Below are positions 60,016 to 64,000 of a stretch of 64,000 bases of DNA, piece after piece (position 1 is the first letter of the stretch; every line of letters starts with the position of its first letter). The notes below the pieces were generated by a model, which was given only the letters and a program-made list of their open reading frames with translations, made no database searches and had not been told where the DNA came from. The position numbers and the translations under genes were made by a program. This DNA comes from Panonychus citri (taxonomy: Eukaryota > Arthropoda > Arachnida > Trombidiformes > Tetranychidae): assembly GCF_014898815.1 (NCBI RefSeq), contig NW_026515445.1, positions 744,001-808,000 on the forward strand, read 5' to 3'.

Positions 60016-60949
60016 ATCGAGTTTATCACAATCATATAAATAATTCTATGTATAATCAGTATGGACATGGACCACCATCAGTTCGACCTGGAGGGCCACC
60101 TCAACCTCATCCAGGTCACCACCCTGGTCAACATCATCAGGGTCACCTTACTGGTCATCACCCGGGTCATCCTAATTCTCACCCTGGTGGACCACAACAT
60201 CATCCCCATCATTCACAAATGACAAATTATGGAAATGGACCCATGAATAGTGGAGTAACCGGTGAATTACCAACAACCCGAACAGCTCGGCCTGGACCTT
60301 ATCCTACTCCTCAACAATATATGAACCAAAAGTGGGCATACAATGAATCGTACAACAATAATTACAACAATTACAATTCAGGGCAGGGTAATGTTCAAAA
60401 CATGGTACCAGGAAATCGTCAACAAGGACAACCTCAAGCACAATCAGAACAACAACCACAGCAACAACAACAACAACAACCGCCGCAACATTACAGCAAC
60501 AACAATCAGGTAAGAGAACTTGCTCTCAACCTTTGTAGTTTTCTCTTTTCTTTTTTTTTCCTCTAATCTTTACTTATCGTTATCAACTTTTTTCTTTTCT
60601 CTCTCTCTTTCTCTCCATCTACCTTGATTATCGTTTATCTTTCTCCCTCAATTTCTTTTCCTGTGTTTATTGGATCATTCATTTCATTATTCATCAACCT
60701 TATTAAAAAAACTTTTCTTTTTTCATTTCATTTAAAGTACTCAAATCAATCGGGTTTGATGCAATACGGCAAAACTGGAATGCAGAGCTCAACCTCAGGA
60801 GCAACAATAAACTATGGTTCTAACATGGGACCTATGCAAGGCCATCCAATAGTCAATAATGTACATAATAATGCATCAACAGGCTACAACGGAAGTGTAC
60901 CTCCCAATGGACCAACACTTCGTGCTAATATGAGAGTTCAACATTCTGC

Positions 60950-60986
<37 letters not shown>

Positions 60987-63079
60987 CCGACAACTTACCC
61001 AACACCACCTCATTCTAATCCAAATTCTGGATATAATCCAATGAATGGTAATTATGGTACCAATGGTATGTGTCAAACAATGAACGGTTCTGTTGGTGTA
61101 CCTGTGGTTGGTGGGCCTCAAGTTGCTATTCGATCTGCCGCTCAAATGGGCGCAATGAACAGTTATGATGGTTCAATGGCAGTTAACGCGGGAGCATATA
61201 TGCCAATGAATCCAGCACAAGGGCAACAACAATCTCACCGTCAACTTCAACAACAACAACAACAACAACCACCACATCAACAAATTCATCAACAACAACC
61301 TCATCCACAGTCTCATCAATCCCACCAACAACAACCTCTCCCACAACCCCATCAGCAACCCCATCAACAGCTTCGCCACCAACCTCAATCTCAACCGCCA
61401 TCAACACTTCATCATCGCCATCATCCGGCTCAGCAACCACCTCCACCACAACAACAACTTAAACATCATCATCATCAACAACAACAACAACAACAACAGC
61501 AACAACAACCTCCTTACATAGCAGGGCCTGTGATGAATCAGATGTACAATAACATGAACCGAAATGCTGGACAAGTAGGAACCAACATTCAATACAATCA
61601 ACATTTACCTATTCCAGGTAACCCAACACCACCATTAACACCAGCCTCAGGAATGCAGCAACCCTATCCTGCCGATATCAAGCCTAATTTCACTGCCAAT
61701 GGTAACTCTGGACCCGGAGGTGTAGTGAACGGTGTGATTGGTGCCAGAGTTAATGCTGGTCCTGATCAAACAACGATGATTAACCAAGGAATAATGAAAC
61801 ATAATTCGAAAGATGAACCTCGTTTAGTTTTTACCTTAAAAGACGGAGTACTTTTAGAACCATTTCGCATAGATCATGAAGTTCAAGTTAGCGATCGTAC
61901 ATTTGACATACCCCCTGAAAAATACCATCAAATTCAATCAAGTGATGATTTTGACATCCAATTAAAATGTTTTCATCATCAAGATAATCTAGCGAAGAGC
62001 CCAAATTGGCCTCAGCAAGTGCAAGTCTCAGTCAACAATCAACAAATACCCATAATCCGGGGTAATGATACATCAGCTCATAAACCATTATTTTTAAAAT
62101 CAGTGATTAAACCAAATCGTAATACTATTCAAATAACATCTCAAGATTGTTGCTGTTCCCATTTATTTATATTACAAGTTGTCCATCAACCAACGGTGAC
62201 ATCGGTAGCGTCCGGACTATTACCACAGAGACTTGTTCCCGCTCTTAGATGTATCGAGAAAATCAAACGAAACTTCACCAATAATCGAGTTCACAATAAT
62301 CCAAATTACCTTTGGTAAGTAAATAGTTTCTTTTTTTACCTTCACATTATATTTATATCTTTTATCTCTCTCATAATTTAATGTGTGTAATGAATTTATT
62401 TTCTGATAGGAATCTTTTATTCTCATGAAAACATGGAGAGAGTGAGAGAAAATATTCATAAAACAAACAACAAACTCATAAGTCTCTTTCACGCCTTTTC
62501 TGTATCTTCTCATCTACTGATATATCACACACTCATCGAATCTCACTAACTTCAACTCTCTCTCTCTCTCTTGTTTTATTCTCTCAATTTTGCTCTCAAC
62601 ACTTTTACCAGTCTCGTTTTCTCTCTGTCTTCTGACTTGTAATTCTCCGTCGCACAAGAAAAATTATTGATATAACATGATGAACATTTCATCAGTTATT
62701 AGTAAGCTCGGAACGATCAACGTATTGATATTATTCCCAAATATCAACAATTAGAAGCCAAACCCTTGAAAAGAGAAAAGGAAAGCGATACATTTCCTCT
62801 TATCATGATATACCCATGGTACAGAATTGAATCTCCTTTAGCGTGTGTTGATAGTAACCTTTTTCTTGTCTCTTTTTCTCCTCATTATCTTTTCTTCATC
62901 TTCTTTAAGGCCTCCTTCTTCATCTTCCAACCTCGAATGAGATTCTCAGCTCATTTATTTAGTTGAATTAACAGAAACAGAAGAAAAATCAGAAGACGCA
63001 ACAAGAGAAGGAGAAAGTTTTGGGTGGTTTGCTAACAGAATTGTGACTTGAGTGAGACTGGTGAGAGAATGCGAGAGCA

Positions 63080-63110
<31 letters not shown>

Positions 63111-64000
63111 GATAATGATGAGAAAGTAAGAAAACTAGAAAGAGAGGCCAGATTGATTAACTAAGTGGTGATGATAATTTACTTGAATTTCCTCTGCAAA
63201 CGAGTTAACCAATATACAGATAGAAAGAGAAAGCGAAAGTAGTAATTAGCAAATAAAGTTAACTAACACTCTGTATATTACAAACATATTCAGTGTATTT
63301 ATATTCACTTAAATTCATTCATTTTCAAACAACCATATCCAATATAACGTGTGTCCTGTACGATCTTCTTGAAGATTTAATTCCAAGGTTGCGATTGTGT
63401 GGCAATCTTTTTGCATTTTATTCAATAATAAACCAGCTCACTGATTTCCTTTTCTTTTTCTTTTCTTTTTCTCTTTTCCCTTCTCTTTCTTTCTACCTTT
63501 ATCATCTTCTCTTATCGTTAATGATGACAAAAACATGATTAGGACACCACCTATAACTCCCGTTGACGATTGTTCTGTCGTTGAACAAACGGCTATTAAA
63601 TTATCACTGAAATGTCCCATAAGCCATAAAAGGATATTATTACCTGCTCGTGGGTCAGAGTGTATTCATATTCAATGTTTTGATCTCAATAGTTACCTTG
63701 CAATGAATGCCGAAAGACCCAGTTGGCGATGTCCAATTTGTAATAAAGGTGTTGCTTTATCAAATATTGAAGTTGACGAATATATTTGGGGTATTATAAC
63801 TAATCTTCGTGACGATTCATATGAAATATCAATGACGCCTGATGGATCTTGGAATGGTCTTGATAGTAAGGGAATGCCAATAACTAATCAACATCAACCA
63901 CAATTACCCCATCCTCATCCTCATCTTCAACATCATCAACAACATGCACATCAACATCCTCATCAACTTACACATGGACATGCACATCAACATCAGCAAC
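60012..64000 (+). CDS. ZMIZ/tonalli-family SP-RING protein, three exons visible, 3' partial
   Basis: Exons are 60012-60509, 60738-62314 and 63543-64000; introns have GTAAGA/AAAG and GTAAGT/TTAG borders, phases 0 and 2. About 844 codons are seen. Exon 1 and the first two thirds of exon 2 are low complexity: H/G/P-rich, then CAA/CAG-coded polyglutamine and Q/H/P stretches. The end of exon 2, about 61810-62265, carries the conserved ZMIZ central domain (L-V-F-T-L-K-D-G-V-L-L-E-P-F to C-I-E-K-I-K-R-N-F). Exon 3 has V-E-Q-T-A-I-K-L-S-L-K-C-P-I, C-I-H-I-Q-C-F-D and W-R-C-P-I-C-N-K, the SP-RING (about 63610-63747), then an H/P/Q-rich tail running off the window. Family members are nuclear PIAS-like SUMO E3 ligases and transcription co-regulators; Drosophila tonalli interacts with Brahma chromatin remodelling. 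The ATG at 60012 is the first after an in-frame stop. Confidence 0.95.
60510..60737 (+). other. ZMIZ intron 1 (228 bp)
   Basis: CAG|GTAAGA donor, pyrimidine-rich body, TTTAAAG| acceptor. Phase 0; the frame is open on both sides and continues the Q/N-rich region. Confidence 0.85.
60949..60986 (+). repeat. (CAA)n polyglutamine tract in ZMIZ exon 2
   Basis: About 12 consecutive CAA codons. Further CAA/CAG runs occur at 60465-60480, 61249-61268 and 61480-61507. Confidence 0.9.
62315..63542 (+). other. ZMIZ intron 2 (1228 bp)
   Basis: TTTG|GTAAGT donor and ATGATTAG| acceptor join the central domain to the SP-RING exon in phase 2. It contains (CT)n near 62558 and (AG)12 at 63087-63110. The acceptor was chosen because it is the nearest in-frame AG before the conserved V-E-Q-T-A-I-K motif. 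Confidence 0.75.

Overview
The window is nuclear DNA of a eukaryote, very probably an arthropod. I would guess a mite, but that guess rests on overall look, not on a marker gene. The evidence is AT-rich non-coding DNA, genes with GT-AG introns, Ty3/gypsy and Tc1/mariner elements, long (GA)n and (ATG)n microsatellites, and one clear host gene of the ZMIZ/tonalli family at the right edge.

Positions 1-21,100 form a transposon-rich zone. A Ty3/gypsy element enters from the left edge: pol (1-2839), then a second long coding block (4135-7167), a polypurine tract and a 3' LTR (7213 to about 7834). A Tc1/mariner element (2840-4130, TA target duplication, DD37E transposase with two frameshifts) sits between pol and the second block. 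Pol and the second block are in the same reading frame once the mariner is set aside. The second block encodes a RING-like cysteine cluster and a domain resembling REXO/RNase T-fold DEDDh exonucleases in which most catalytic residues are replaced. I know of no gypsy element with this cargo, and it is the most interesting gene in the window.

From 8,000 to 17,600 lie short orphan ORFs, a truncated intron-containing serine hydroxymethyltransferase (SHMT) pseudogene, and a scrambled second gypsy element: an integrase piece placed before RT-RNase H, a 301-bp internal duplication, a 397-bp exact repeat and an LTR with a TATA box. A leader-like region follows and then a broken gag with a CCHC knuckle. 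The leader holds about a dozen tiny hairpins with an almost constant AGTGAA loop and stems that covary. From 17,571 to 20,003 a foldback element with arms of about 488 bp ends in TTAA on both sides. A 550-bp mariner-type MITE is nested in it, and a diverged third arm copy lies at 20,793-21,092.

From 21,100 to 59,900 I see no convincing gene. The DNA alternates between blocks of (GA/TC)n, GATGAT/ATCATC and purine or pyrimidine tracts and blocks dense in TTAATTG/CAATTAA words. It could be a long regulatory or intronic region upstream of the ZMIZ gene. Two short coding-like stretches and one island of more balanced composition are flagged.

From 60,012 to the right edge runs a ZMIZ/tonalli homologue (SUMO E3/co-regulator family). 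Three exons are visible: a Q/H/P-rich N-terminus, the conserved central domain and the SP-RING. A short upstream ORF overlaps its start codon.
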